Assembly (NCBI GenBank): GCA_035644495.1
Contig: DASQOM010000064.1
Span: 1-64,000 of the forward strand
Direction of reading: 5' to 3'
Length of the DNA stretch: 64,000 nt
From: JACQFK01 sp035644495
GTDB taxonomy: Bacteria > Planctomycetota > MHYJ01 > JACPRB01
A program made the translations under genes and the position numbers. Positions 51,837 to 60,137 of the stretch are shown here, one piece after another. The notes below the pieces were generated by a model, which was not told the DNA's origin, did no database searches, and saw nothing but the letters and a program-made list of their open reading frames with translations. Position 1 is the first letter of the stretch, and every line of letters begins with the position of its first letter.

Positions 51837-52526
51837 TCAGGCCAGTGCCGCAAACAGTTCCTGGAGTTCCTCGTCCACTTCGGCTTTCCGCTCCACCGTC
51901 CGGGCGACCTCCTCCTTCAGGAGGTCCCGGTAGCGGCGCCGGGAGCGGTGGATGATGACCTTGACGTTGGATTCCGACAGCCCCAGCCGGACGGCCACCT
52001 CCTTCAGGGTGCCCGGCTGGCCGGCCGTGATGTATTCGCGGAGGGCGTCGAAACGGGGGCCCATCTCGTCCTTGAGCACCGTCAGCGCCTGGTTGATGAG
52101 CCCCACGGCCCATTCCCGCCGGTATGTCTGCTCGGGGCTGGCCTCCCCGGCCCGGGTCAGCATCTCCTCGGCGCCTTCGAAGTCCAGGCTCAGGGGTTTT
52201 ACCCCGCGCTTCAGCGCCTTGCGGCGGTCGTATTCGTTCGACAGATAGTGCTCCAGGCAGGCGAGCAGGAAGCTGCGGAACTTGCCTTTGGTCTTGGTCA
52301 CCCGGGCCAGGGAGTCGCGCTCGATGAAGTCGCCGAAGAAGCCCTGCGTCAGGTCCTTGGCGTCCTCGACGTCATGCCCCTTCCGGCGGATGTAGTAGTA
52401 GCACGGCTTCCAGTACCGTTCCACCAGCGCGCCGAGTTCCTTCTTGTCCCGCGCCTTCAGGATGATGGTCCAGGCAGTCTGACCGAAGGTCCGGTCCCCG
52501 CCTCCCATCGTGGTTTCGCGTCCCAT
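51837..52526 (-). CDS. ECF-type RNA polymerase sigma factor
   Basis: 229 residues. Region 2 has the pattern D-A-K-D-L-T-Q-G-F-F; region 4 has a helix-turn-helix in L-K-E-V-A-V-R-L-G-L-S-E-S-N-V-K-V-I-I. This is the long ECF subtype frequent in Planctomycetes and Verrucomicrobia, typically linked to Ser/Thr kinases, and here it precedes a kinase gene. An anti-sigma gene is absent, so control through phosphorylation is likely (inference). It is divergent from the cytochrome oxidase operon; a palindrome lies in the shared upstream region. Confidence 0.88.
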   Translation of the reverse strand: MGRETTMGGGDRTFGQTAWTIILKARDKKELGALVERYWKPCYYYIRRKGHDVEDAKDLTQGFFGDFIERDSLARVTKTKGKFRSFLLACLEHYLSNEYDRRKALKRGVKPLSLDFEGAEEMLTRAGEASPEQTYRREWAVGLINQALTVLKDEMGPRFDALREYITAGQPGTLKEVAVRLGLSESNVKVIIHRSRRRYRDLLKEEVARTVERKAEVDEELQELFAALA

Positions 52527-52561
52527 GCGTTGTCGTCCAGCGACCGTCCCCAGGGGTCAAT

Positions 52562-52594
52562 CCGGGATAAAACAGACGGTCTGTTTTATTCCGG
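52562..52594. promoter_or_regulatory. 16-bp inverted repeat between the sigma gene and the cox operon
   Basis: CCGGGATAAAACAGAC (52562-52577) and its inverse complement (52579-52594) match at 15 of 16 positions around a single central base. The tight centre makes it poor as an RNA hairpin but suitable as a protein-binding dyad. It begins 36 bp upstream of the sigma-factor start and lies about 120 bp before coxB. Confidence 0.55.
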
Positions 52595-52629
52595 GTGGGA
52601 CAGGGTGTCCCGTGGATCCCGCAGTTCTG

Positions 52630-52643
52630 AATACTATAGTATT
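52630..52643. promoter_or_regulatory. 14-bp perfect palindrome upstream of coxB
   Basis: AATACTATAGTATT is a perfect palindrome lying 15 bp before the TTGACA element of the putative cox promoter. Its AT content contrasts with the surroundings. It may be an operator for the cox operon or the divergent sigma gene. Confidence 0.4.
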
Positions 52644-52657
52644 GGCTTCCCTTTTGC

Positions 52658-52687
52658 TTGACAACACTTCGCGGGCTGATGCATATG
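52658..52687 (+). promoter_or_regulatory. Putative cox operon promoter
   Basis: TTGACA (52658-52663) is a perfect -35; the best -10 at 18 bp spacing is CATATG (52682-52687), a weak match. The coxB TTG start lies 28 bases beyond. The -35 is convincing, the -10 is not. Confidence 0.4.
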
Positions 52688-52714
52688 TAGCCTCATCTGG
52701 GGGAGAATCTAGCC

Positions 52715-53830
52715 TTGAAAACACGTACGATTCTGTCATGGGGGGGCGTTTTTGCCTTCCTTCTGCTGCTGGCCGGCTCCGCCCTGGCCCAGGACCAGGA
52801 CCATCCCGGCATCTGGTTGCCCTTTTCCGCATCCTCCTATGCGGACGAGATCGACGGGCTGTACCGCCTGATCTTCTGGCTCACGACCGGGATGTTCTTC
52901 CTGACCGAGGGTCTGCTGCTGATCTTCTGCGTCATCTATCGGCGCCGTCCGGGCCATCGTCCGACGTATACCCACGGCAACAACACGGCGGAAATCGCCT
53001 GGACCATCATCCCCGCCCTCATGCTCCTGGGCATCGCGATCGTGCAGATCCCCACCTGGAACAAGATCAAGAAGGATTTCCCGGCGGCGAACGCGACCGA
53101 CGTCACGGTCATCGACTTCCTGGGCGAGCAGTACAAGTGGAACGTCCGCTACCCCGGAGCGAAGGAGAAGTACAAGGGCGACTCCGAGTACACCAACCTC
53201 TCCAACGTCCACATGCCCTTCGGCAACACGGCCCTTTTCAACCTGCGCTCGAAAGACGTGATCCACAGCATCTTCATCCCCCATATGCGGGTGAAGCAGG
53301 ACGCGGTCCCGGGACTGCGCCAGAAGGCCTGGTTCAAGCCCAACCGCTTCTTTCTGGTGGACCTGAAGAAGCCCCTCGAGTCCGACGGACGCCACTACTA
53401 CGAGATGGTGCGCAACGAGTGGGTCAAGAAGGAATACAAGACCCAGCCGCGGGAGTTCGTCAATCTCGACCCCAACAATCCCAACAATCCCAACAAGGAC
53501 TTCATCACCGGCGGCAAGTACTTCGACAAGCGGATCGCCGTCCTGGGCCACTATGAAAAGAACGGCATCTACGAGGTCGCCGTCATCAACGGGGTCGCCA
53601 AGAAGGTGAAGGTGCTCTATCACGGCGGAGTGACGGACGGCCAGATGGCCGACTGCGACTATGCCCTGGGCATCTTCGAGATCGCCTGCGCCGAGCTCTG
53701 CGGGATGGGCCACTACACGATGCGCGCCTTCCTGTACGTCGAACCGGCCGCGTCCTTCGACTCCTGGCTCAAGTCGGAAGTCGAGGACGCCAGCGAGCCG
53801 CCCGTGGCCTGGAAGTTCTGGAGAAGCTGA
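52715..53830 (+). CDS. coxB: Cytochrome c oxidase subunit II, with large insertion
   Basis: 371 residues from a TTG start with GGGGAG about ten bases upstream. The signal peptide ends near A-L-A-Q; two membrane helices follow (about 48-72 and 90-108). The CuA site is complete: His184 (I-H-S-I-F-I-P), Cys325-x3-Cys329, His333 and Met336 (C-A-E-L-C-G-M-G-H-Y-T-M). Between His184 and Cys325 are 141 residues, where about 35 are usual, because of an insertion of about 105 residues that includes a Pro-Asn-Asn repeat. No fused cytochrome c domain. First gene of the oxidase operon. Confidence 0.9.
   Translation: MKTRTILSWGGVFAFLLLLAGSALAQDQDHPGIWLPFSASSYADEIDGLYRLIFWLTTGMFFLTEGLLLIFCVIYRRRPGHRPTYTHGNNTAEIAWTIIPALMLLGIAIVQIPTWNKIKKDFPAANATDVTVIDFLGEQYKWNVRYPGAKEKYKGDSEYTNLSNVHMPFGNTALFNLRSKDVIHSIFIPHMRVKQDAVPGLRQKAWFKPNRFFLVDLKKPLESDGRHYYEMVRNEWVKKEYKTQPREFVNLDPNNPNNPNKDFITGGKYFDKRIAVLGHYEKNGIYEVAVINGVAKKVKVLYHGGVTDGQMADCDYALGIFEIACAELCGMGHYTMRAFLYVEPAASFDSWLKSEVEDASEPPVAWKFWRS
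53471..53496 (+). repeat. Pro-Asn-Asn 9-bp tandem repeat within coxB
   Basis: The unit CCCAACAAT is present nearly three times in tandem, encoding Pro-Asn-Asn repeated, inside the unusual insertion of subunit II. It probably forms a flexible loop and might vary in number between strains. Confidence 0.7.
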
Positions 53831-53838
53831 GAGACACT

Positions 53839-55671
53839 ATGAGCGACGCACACGATTCCGGTCACGGTCACGAGGAGATGGGCTTCTTCCGAAAGTACCT
53901 GTGGTCCACCAACCACAAGACGATCGGCAAGCAGTTCCTGATCACCAGCCTGGTGTTCCTCTTCGTCGCAGGCTTCCTCGCCCTCTCGCTGCGCTGGCAG
54001 CTGGCCTTCCCCGGCAAGCCCCTGCCGATCGTCGGCAAGTACGTGTTCTCGACGGCCGCGGAGCGCCAGATCGCGGAGGAGAAGGGCCCCGACTCACCCC
54101 AGGCGCATGTGCTGGGCTCGGTCAAGCCGGAGCAATTCACCGGCCTGACGTCCGTCCACGGCCTGCTGATGATCTTCTTCGTCATCATCCCGATCCTGGT
54201 CGGCGCGTTCGGGAACTTCCTGATCCCGCTGCATGTGGGAACGCACGACATGGCCTTCCCGGTCCTGAACGCCGCGAGCTACTGGGTCTTCTGGCTGGCC
54301 TGCATCATCGCCCTCGGGGGCCTGCTGACCCCGGATCCGACGACCGGGGCGTTCAATCCGGCCGCGGCCGGCTGGACGATGTACGCGCCGCTGTCGGCCG
54401 TCCCCTGGAGCTCGCCGGGCAACTCGACGGGCATGACCTGCGTCCTGACGGCCGCCATCCTGGTCGGCTTCTCGTCGATCATGGGCGCCGTCAACTACCT
54501 GACCACGATCCTGAAGATGCGCGCTCCCGGCCTGACGATGTGGCGTCTGCCGCTCACGACCTGGGCGCAGTTCATCACCGCGGTCCTGCAGCTCCTGGCG
54601 ACCCCGGTGCTCGCCGGCGCGCTGATCATGCTGACCTGCGACCGCCTGCTCGGAACGAGCTTCTTCGTGCCCGGCAACCTGGACGTGTCCGGCAAGGCGG
54701 TCGAGCACTCGGGCGGCTCGGTGCTCATGTGGCAGCACATCTTCTGGTTCTACTCCCACCCCGCCGTGTACATCCTCGTGCTCCCCGCGATGGGCATCGC
54801 GAGCGACTTGCTCGCGGTCGGCGCCCGCAAGCCGATCTTCGGCTATAAGGCGATGGTGTTCTCGATCGCCGGCATCGCCGGCCTGGGCTTCATCGTCTGG
54901 GCCCACCACATGTTCATCTCGGGCATGAAGCCCGGCCTCGGCACGGCGTTCATGATCTCGACGATGATGATCGCGCTCCCCAGCTCGATCAAGGTCTTCA
55001 ACTGGCTGGGCACGCTGTGGAAGGGCTCGATCCGCTTCGACGTCCCCACCCTCAATGCGCTCTCGTTCGTGTCGATGTTCATCATCGGCGGCCTGTCGGG
55101 CATCTTCATGGCCGCGACGCCGGTCGACATCTTCATCCACGACACGTACTACATCGTCGCGCACTTCCACTACGTCGTGTTCGGCGGCTCGCTCTTCTCG
55201 GTCTTCGGCGGCATCTTCTTCTGGTACCCGAAGATGTTCGGCCGGATGATGAACCACACGCTGGGCAAGATCCACTGGTTCCTGACGTTCGTGTTCTTCA
55301 ACGCGACGTTCTTCCCGATGCACATCATCGGGGCCGGCGGCCACATGCGGCGCATCGCAACGCTGATGGAGTACGAGTGGCTCAAGCCGTTCCAGGGCTG
55401 GAACCGCATGATCACGATCAGCGCCTTCTGCCTGGGCTTCTCGCAGTTCATCTTCCTCTTCAACTTCTTCTGGTCGATGGTCAAGGGCCGCAAGGCCGAG
55501 GCCAACCCCTGGCAGTCCAACACGCTGGAGTGGACGGTCCCGTCCCCGGCGCCCGAGCACAACTATACGCCGGTCCCCACGGTGCACCACGGCCCCTATG
55601 AGTACGGCGTGTCCGCCGACAAGGACTGGCAGGCGCAGACGGAGTCGGGCGGCACCGCCCCCGCGCACTAA
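53839..55671 (+). CDS. coxA: Cytochrome c oxidase subunit I, A2-type
   Basis: 610 residues with the 12-helix haem-copper oxidase core. Visible ligands include a low-spin haem His in S-V-H-G-L-L-M-I-F-F, CuB His307 with cross-linked Tyr311 (Y305-S-H-P-A-V-Y), the CuB pair in W-A-H-H-M-F, and the haem ligands in V-A-H-F-H-Y. The Y-S-H-P-A-V-Y sequence, in place of G-H-P-E-V-Y, marks the A2 subtype, which lacks the D-channel glutamate and uses a Tyr-Ser pair instead. It reduces O2 to water in the cytoplasmic membrane and pumps protons. Followed by the haem A biosynthesis genes it requires. Confidence 0.95.
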   Translation: MSDAHDSGHGHEEMGFFRKYLWSTNHKTIGKQFLITSLVFLFVAGFLALSLRWQLAFPGKPLPIVGKYVFSTAAERQIAEEKGPDSPQAHVLGSVKPEQFTGLTSVHGLLMIFFVIIPILVGAFGNFLIPLHVGTHDMAFPVLNAASYWVFWLACIIALGGLLTPDPTTGAFNPAAAGWTMYAPLSAVPWSSPGNSTGMTCVLTAAILVGFSSIMGAVNYLTTILKMRAPGLTMWRLPLTTWAQFITAVLQLLATPVLAGALIMLTCDRLLGTSFFVPGNLDVSGKAVEHSGGSVLMWQHIFWFYSHPAVYILVLPAMGIASDLLAVGARKPIFGYKAMVFSIAGIAGLGFIVWAHHMFISGMKPGLGTAFMISTMMIALPSSIKVFNWLGTLWKGSIRFDVPTLNALSFVSMFIIGGLSGIFMAATPVDIFIHDTYYIVAHFHYVVFGGSLFSVFGGIFFWYPKMFGRMMNHTLGKIHWFLTFVFFNATFFPMHIIGAGGHMRRIATLMEYEWLKPFQGWNRMITISAFCLGFSQFIFLFNFFWSMVKGRKAEANPWQSNTLEWTVPSPAPEHNYTPVPTVHHGPYEYGVSADKDWQAQTESGGTAPAH

Positions 55672-55679
55672 GAGCGACC

Positions 55680-56546
55680 GTGAGTGAGTTGAACGTCAAT
55701 AACGGGATCCGGCGCTTCGCCGCGCTGACGGCGGCGGTGACGCTCGTCCTCATTCTGGCCGGCGGCTTCGTGACGACGACCCGCACCGGCGACACGATCC
55801 CCACCTGGCCCAAATCGTGGGGCCAGTTCGAGGGCGGCTGGTGGGTGGAATGGTCGCACCGCGCCGTCGCGGGCACCGTCGCCCTCCTCGTCGCCGGTCT
55901 CGCGATCACCCTGCACCTGAGGGAACCGCGCGCCTGGGTGCGGCGGATCGGGTGGATCGCCCTGGGCGCGGTCCTCGTGCAGGCGCTCATCGGCGGACTC
56001 CGCATCTATGTCCCCAAGGCGGCGGTCGCCATCGTCCACGCCTGTTTCGGCCAGCTGGTCTTCTGCTGCATGGTCGCCATCGCGCTCTTCGTGTCCGAGG
56101 CGTGGCGGAAGACGCCGCTCGATGCGGCCGCGTCCGGCGCGCGCCGTCTGGGCGTGATGGCCACCGTCTTCGCGTTCCTGCAACTCGTGGCCGGCGCGGT
56201 GACCCGCCACACGGGCGCCGGACTGGTCGTGCACCTGGTCGGTGCCGGTCTCGTCCTGCTCCACGTCACCCTGCTCGCCTCGCGCCTGATGCTGACCCCG
56301 CTCCGTCGCGGCGCCCATCTCCTGACCGGGATTCTGGGCGTCCAGCTGCTGCTCGGGTTTGCGGCCTGGGCGATCACGGCCGGGGGCTTCGTCCGCAGCC
56401 ATGAGTCGCCGCTCGTCTCGATCGTGACCATCAGCAGCCATGTCGCCGTCGGCGCCTCGCTGCTGGCGGCGTCGCTCGGCCTGACCCTGATGTGTCACCG
56501 CGGCGCGGTCTCCGCGCCCGTCGCGGTGGGGGCGGCGAACGCATGA
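55680..56546 (+). CDS. ctaA: Haem A synthase (COX15/CtaA)
   Basis: 288 residues from GTG 55680. Eight predicted membrane helices. Conserved haem-ligand histidines are in W-S-H-R-A-V-A-G, A-I-V-H-A-C-F-G-Q, V-V-H-L-V-G-A-G and S-S-H-V-A-V-G. It oxidises the C8 methyl of haem O to give haem A for subunit I. The stop overlaps the ctaB start (ATGA), linking the two consecutive steps. Confidence 0.92.
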   Translation: MSELNVNNGIRRFAALTAAVTLVLILAGGFVTTTRTGDTIPTWPKSWGQFEGGWWVEWSHRAVAGTVALLVAGLAITLHLREPRAWVRRIGWIALGAVLVQALIGGLRIYVPKAAVAIVHACFGQLVFCCMVAIALFVSEAWRKTPLDAAASGARRLGVMATVFAFLQLVAGAVTRHTGAGLVVHLVGAGLVLLHVTLLASRLMLTPLRRGAHLLTGILGVQLLLGFAAWAITAGGFVRSHESPLVSIVTISSHVAVGASLLAASLGLTLMCHRGAVSAPVAVGAANA

Positions 56547-57451
56547 ACCCCACGACGCTCGAGGCCGTCCACCAGGTTCCCGTCGTCCGGGCGGCGGCGA
56601 CGCCGACCCGCCTGGCCGACTTCATGACGCTGACGAAGCCCGGGATCACGGTGATGGTGACGATCACGGCCGCGGTGGGCTACTACGTCGCCTCGCACGG
56701 GTCCTTCGACTGGAAGATCTTCCTCCATATGGTCGGGGGGACGCTGCTCAGCTCCGCGGGGGCGGCGGCGTTCAACATGCTCATGGAGCGGAAGCTGGAC
56801 GCCCTGATGGACCGCACCAAGGCGCGGCCGCTGGCGGCCGGGCGCATGGCGCCGGTGGAGGCGGCCGTTTTCGGCGGCGTCCTCTGCGTCGCGGGCCTGT
56901 CGTGGCTGGCCCTGAAGGTGAACCTGCTGACCGCGGCCTTGTCGGCGGCGACGATGTTCAGCTATCTCGCCCTGTATACGCCGCTCAAGACGAAGAGCTC
57001 GGTGTGCACGCTGGTGGGGGCCATCCCCGGGGCGCTGCCGCCGGTCATGGGCTGGGCCGCCTCCCGCGGCTCGGTGGACGTGGGCGCGGGGGTGCTCTTC
57101 CTGATCCTGTTCTTCTGGCAGCTTCCGCACTTCCTCGCCCTGGCGTGGATGTATCGCGAGGACTATGCGCGCGGCGGATTCCCGATGCTGCCCGTCGAGG
57201 AGCCCACGGGGGCGAGCACGGGCCGCCAGGTCGTGCTGCAGACGCTGGCCCTGGTCGTCGTCAGCCTCCTGCCCTTCGGATTCCAGATGGCCGGCGAAGG
57301 ATATCTCATCGCGGCGCTGGTGCTGGGAACGGCGTTCCTTGGCTTCGGCGTCGCGTTCGCCGCCGAGCGTTCGAGGGACCGGGCGTCCCGGCTCTTCCTG
57401 GCATCGATCACGTACCTGCCGCTCCTTCTGGGAGCGCTGGCTCTTCTATAA
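56543..57451 (+). CDS. ctaB: Protohaem IX farnesyltransferase (haem O synthase, CtaB)
   Basis: 302 residues from ATG 56543. UbiA-type prenyltransferase with the first Asp-rich motif N-M-L-M-E-R-K-L-D-A-L-M-D-R-T-K-x-R-P and the second in Y-R-E-D-Y. Nine predicted membrane helices. It adds a farnesyl group to haem B, giving the haem O used by CtaA. Translationally coupled to ctaA. Confidence 0.95.
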   Translation: MNPTTLEAVHQVPVVRAAATPTRLADFMTLTKPGITVMVTITAAVGYYVASHGSFDWKIFLHMVGGTLLSSAGAAAFNMLMERKLDALMDRTKARPLAAGRMAPVEAAVFGGVLCVAGLSWLALKVNLLTAALSAATMFSYLALYTPLKTKSSVCTLVGAIPGALPPVMGWAASRGSVDVGAGVLFLILFFWQLPHFLALAWMYREDYARGGFPMLPVEEPTGASTGRQVVLQTLALVVVSLLPFGFQMAGEGYLIAALVLGTAFLGFGVAFAAERSRDRASRLFLASITYLPLLLGALALL

Positions 57452-57460
57452 GAGGGTTTC

Positions 57461-58066
57461 ATGGAACAAGCTGCGGCGGCGGCCCACGGCCACGGGGAAG
57501 ACGACCACGTCGCGTCCTTCGAACGGGCGCGGCTGGCGATGTGGCTCTTCCTCGCGTCCGAGATCATGATGTTCGGCGCCTTCATCGCCGCCTACGTGGT
57601 GCTCTGGATGTCCGCGCCGGGCGGCGAAGGCACCGCGTTCGACAAGCATCACCTCAGCTGGAAGATCGCCTGCTTCAACACCGCGGTGCTGATCCTCAGC
57701 TCGTTCACGATGGTGAAGTCGGTCCAGGCCATCGCCCAGGGCAAGCGCGGAAAGTGCGAAGACTACATGATCGCCACCGCCGCCCTCGGCGCCCTCTTCC
57801 TCTGCGTCAAGATGTACGAGTACTCTCTCAAGTTCGCCGACGGCCTCGGGCCGGACACGAACGTCTTCTACGGCTGCTACTTCCTGATGACCGGCTTCCA
57901 CGGGATCCACGTGCTGATCGGCGTCATCCTTCTGATCTGGTGCGCGTTCTACGTGAAGCGCATGGACGAACACCATTACGCCCCCGTTGAAAACCTCGCG
58001 CTGTACTGGCACTTCGTCGACCTGGTCTGGATCTTCCTGTTCCCCATCGTTTACCTGCTCCACTGA
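57461..58066 (+). CDS. coxC: Cytochrome c oxidase subunit III
   Basis: 201 residues, the short five-helix form lacking the first two helices of longer versions. Family features are A-M-W-L-F-L-A-S-E-I-M-M-F, G-F-H-G-I-H-V-L-I-G and the closing Y-W-H-F-V-D-L-V-W-I-F-L-F motif. Ten bases after ctaB, 11 before coxD. Confidence 0.95.
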   Translation: MEQAAAAAHGHGEDDHVASFERARLAMWLFLASEIMMFGAFIAAYVVLWMSAPGGEGTAFDKHHLSWKIACFNTAVLILSSFTMVKSVQAIAQGKRGKCEDYMIATAALGALFLCVKMYEYSLKFADGLGPDTNVFYGCYFLMTGFHGIHVLIGVILLIWCAFYVKRMDEHHYAPVENLALYWHFVDLVWIFLFPIVYLLH

Positions 58067-58077
58067 GGGAGGGCGAT

Positions 58078-58440
58078 ATGTCTTCTGAAGACCATAGCAA
58101 GACGTACGTCAATGTCCTGGCCGCCCTCGCCGTGGGCACGGTGCTCACCGTCGGTGCCTCGCTCGTCCACTTCGGGCACTGGGGCAACATCGCGGTCGGC
58201 CTCCTCATCGCGACGATCAAGGCGTCCCTCGTCGTGATGTTCTTCATGCACCTGAAGTACGAGCAGCGCTGGTGGGCCGGGATCGTCCTGTTCCCCGTCC
58301 TGCTCGTGTTCATCATCATCGGCTCCAACCTGCCGGACACCGGCCTCAACGGGAAGAATCGCGACGGGGACATCCTCTCGGAGCCGCTGCCGGTGATTCC
58401 GCATGCCGGACATGCAGGCCCCGCGCCGGCCCATCACTGA
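58078..58440 (+). CDS. coxD: Cytochrome c oxidase subunit IV family protein
   Basis: 120 residues with three membrane helices (about 12-32, 38-60 and 68-88) and the K-A-S-L-V-V-M-F-F-M-H-L-K-Y motif typical of bacterial subunit IV. It stabilises the oxidase and contains no redox centre. The next gene starts directly after its stop codon. Confidence 0.9.
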   Translation: MSSEDHSKTYVNVLAALAVGTVLTVGASLVHFGHWGNIAVGLLIATIKASLVVMFFMHLKYEQRWWAGIVLFPVLLVFIIIGSNLPDTGLNGKNRDGDILSEPLPVIPHAGHAGPAPAHH

Positions 58441-59337
58441 TTGAGCGTCGAGGTCGACGGCCTGACTCACCGCTACGGCGAGCGTGTCGCGCTTGACGGC
58501 GTCTCGTTCTCGGTCAAATCCGGAGAAGTCTTCGGCCTCCTCGGCCCCAACGGCGGCGGCAAGACCACGCTTTTCAAGATCCTCTCGACCGCGCTGACGC
58601 CGACCGCCGGCAGGGCCCGGATCTCGGGGGTCGACGTCTCCGAAGCCGGGGTCCGCCGGAAGATCGGGGTCGTCTTCCAGGCCCCCAGTCTCGACCAGAA
58701 GCTCAGTGTCGCCGAGAACCTCCTGCACCACGGCCATCTGTATGGTCTTTCGGGGTCGGGACTGCAGGCGAGGATCGGCGAGGAGTTGAGCCGATTCCAC
58801 CTCGCGGACCGGGCGAAGGACCGCGTCGAGAAGCTGTCCGGCGGCCTGCAGCGGAGGGTCGAGCTGGCCAAATCGCTGCTCCACAAGCCGGAGGTGCTGC
58901 TGCTCGACGAGCCGTCGACGGGGCTGGATCCCGGCGCGCGCCGGGATTTGTGGGACGCGCTGCGGGGCCTCCGGGGGGTGACGGTGCTCCTGACGACCCA
59001 CCTGCTGGAGGAGGCGGAGCGCTGCGACCGGCTGGCCATCCTCCATAAGGGGAAGCTGGCGGCGCTGGGCGAACCCCTGGCGCTGCGCTCAGAGATCGGC
59101 GGCGACGTCGTCACGATCCGGGTCCGGGACGCCGAGGGGCTGGCCGCGTCGATCCGGGAGAAATTCGGAGAGACCGCCCAGGTCGTCCAGGGCGTGCTGC
59201 GGATCTCGAAGGACAGGGGCTACGAGTTCGTCTCGAGGCTGCTCGAGGCCTTCCCGACCCTGATCGAGTCGATCACGGTCGCCAAGCCCTCGCTGGAAGA
59301 CGTCTTCCTCTCGAAGACCCGGGAGTTCTGGTCATGA
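58441..59337 (+). CDS. ABC transporter ATP-binding protein
   Basis: 298 residues from a TTG start abutting the coxD stop. Walker A is G-P-N-G-G-G-K-T-T (Gly where Ala is usual), signature L-S-G-G-L-Q-R-R-V and Walker B L-L-L-D-E-P-S-T-G-L-D. It belongs to the drug/Na/haem-exporter-like (DrrA/NatA/CcmA) group. With the permease behind it, it forms a two-component exporter; the position at the end of the cox operon suggests a role in oxidase assembly, for example copper or haem handling (inference). Confidence 0.9.
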   Translation: MSVEVDGLTHRYGERVALDGVSFSVKSGEVFGLLGPNGGGKTTLFKILSTALTPTAGRARISGVDVSEAGVRRKIGVVFQAPSLDQKLSVAENLLHHGHLYGLSGSGLQARIGEELSRFHLADRAKDRVEKLSGGLQRRVELAKSLLHKPEVLLLDEPSTGLDPGARRDLWDALRGLRGVTVLLTTHLLEEAERCDRLAILHKGKLAALGEPLALRSEIGGDVVTIRVRDAEGLAASIREKFGETAQVVQGVLRISKDRGYEFVSRLLEAFPTLIESITVAKPSLEDVFLSKTREFWS

Positions 59338-59340
59338 GCT

Positions 59341-59367
59341 CCACAAACAGGACGGTCTTGTTTGTGG
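59341..59367 (+). promoter_or_regulatory. 9-bp hairpin overlapping the permease ribosome-binding site
   Basis: CCACAAACA (59341-59349) pairs with 59359-59367 across a 9-base loop. The right arm includes the first two bases of GGGAGG, the Shine-Dalgarno of the permease gene. It could lower permease translation relative to the ATPase, or block read-through. Confidence 0.45.
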
Positions 59368-59380
59368 GAGGCGGATGGCG

Positions 59381-60088
59381 ATGATGCTCGCGGCCTATAC
59401 CCTGTGCCGGCGGGACCTGGTGCGCTTCTTCCGGCAGCGGAGCAGGGTCATCGGCGTCCTGGCGACGCCGCTGATCTTCTGGGGCCTGATCGGCTCCGGC
59501 TTCAACTATATGCAGTACCTGTACCCCGGGACGCTGGTCCAGATCCTCCTCTTCACGTCGATCTTCTCCACGATCTCGATCATCCAGGATCGCCAGCAGG
59601 GATTCCTGCAGGGAGTGCTCGTCGCGCCGGTGTCGCGGTCGGCGATCGTCCTGGGCAAGGTGCTGGGCGGGACGGCGATCGCGCTCACCCAGGGGGCGCT
59701 CTTCCTCCTCCTGGCGCCCCTGGTCGGCATCCGGCCCGCGCCCTGGGGCTGGGCCGCCGCGCTGGGGGTCATGAGCCTGGTCGGCTTCGGCCTGACGGCG
59801 CTCGGGGTGCTGCTGGCGTGGCGGTTCGACTCGGTCCAGGGCTTCCATTCGATCATGAACCTCCTGCTCCTGCCGATGTGGCTGCTCTCGGGCGCGGTCT
59901 TCCCGCCCGAGAAGGCGATCCCCTGGGTCCGCATCGTGATGGTGGGCAATCCCCTGACCTACGGCGTGGGCGCCCTTCGCCGGGTGCTGACGGGCGAGGG
60001 CATGGACCTCGGCCTGGGCATCGGCGTGTCGGCGGCCTTTGCGGCGTTCATGTTTGTCCTGGCCGTCCTTTTCGCCCGCCGCCGCTGA
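59381..60088 (+). CDS. ABC-2 type transporter permease
   Basis: 235 residues from ATG 59381 (GGGAGG nine bases upstream; ATG 59375 is also in frame). Six predicted membrane helices and the ABC-2 motif around Q-G-F-L-Q-G-V-L-V-A-P-V-S-R. The second half has the usual N-P-L-T-Y-G-V motif. Partner of the ATPase encoded just upstream. Confidence 0.9.
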   Translation: MMLAAYTLCRRDLVRFFRQRSRVIGVLATPLIFWGLIGSGFNYMQYLYPGTLVQILLFTSIFSTISIIQDRQQGFLQGVLVAPVSRSAIVLGKVLGGTAIALTQGALFLLLAPLVGIRPAPWGWAAALGVMSLVGFGLTALGVLLAWRFDSVQGFHSIMNLLLLPMWLLSGAVFPPEKAIPWVRIVMVGNPLTYGVGALRRVLTGEGMDLGLGIGVSAAFAAFMFVLAVLFARRR

Positions 60089-60137
60089 TCCGGAATTGTC
60101 GCGCGTCCGACATCCGGAGTGTAGACTAAGCGTATTC

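Noticed and set aside
60096..60127. TTGTCG and TAGACT as a promoter for the response regulator
   Set aside because: The 20-bp spacing and poor match make it unconvincing.
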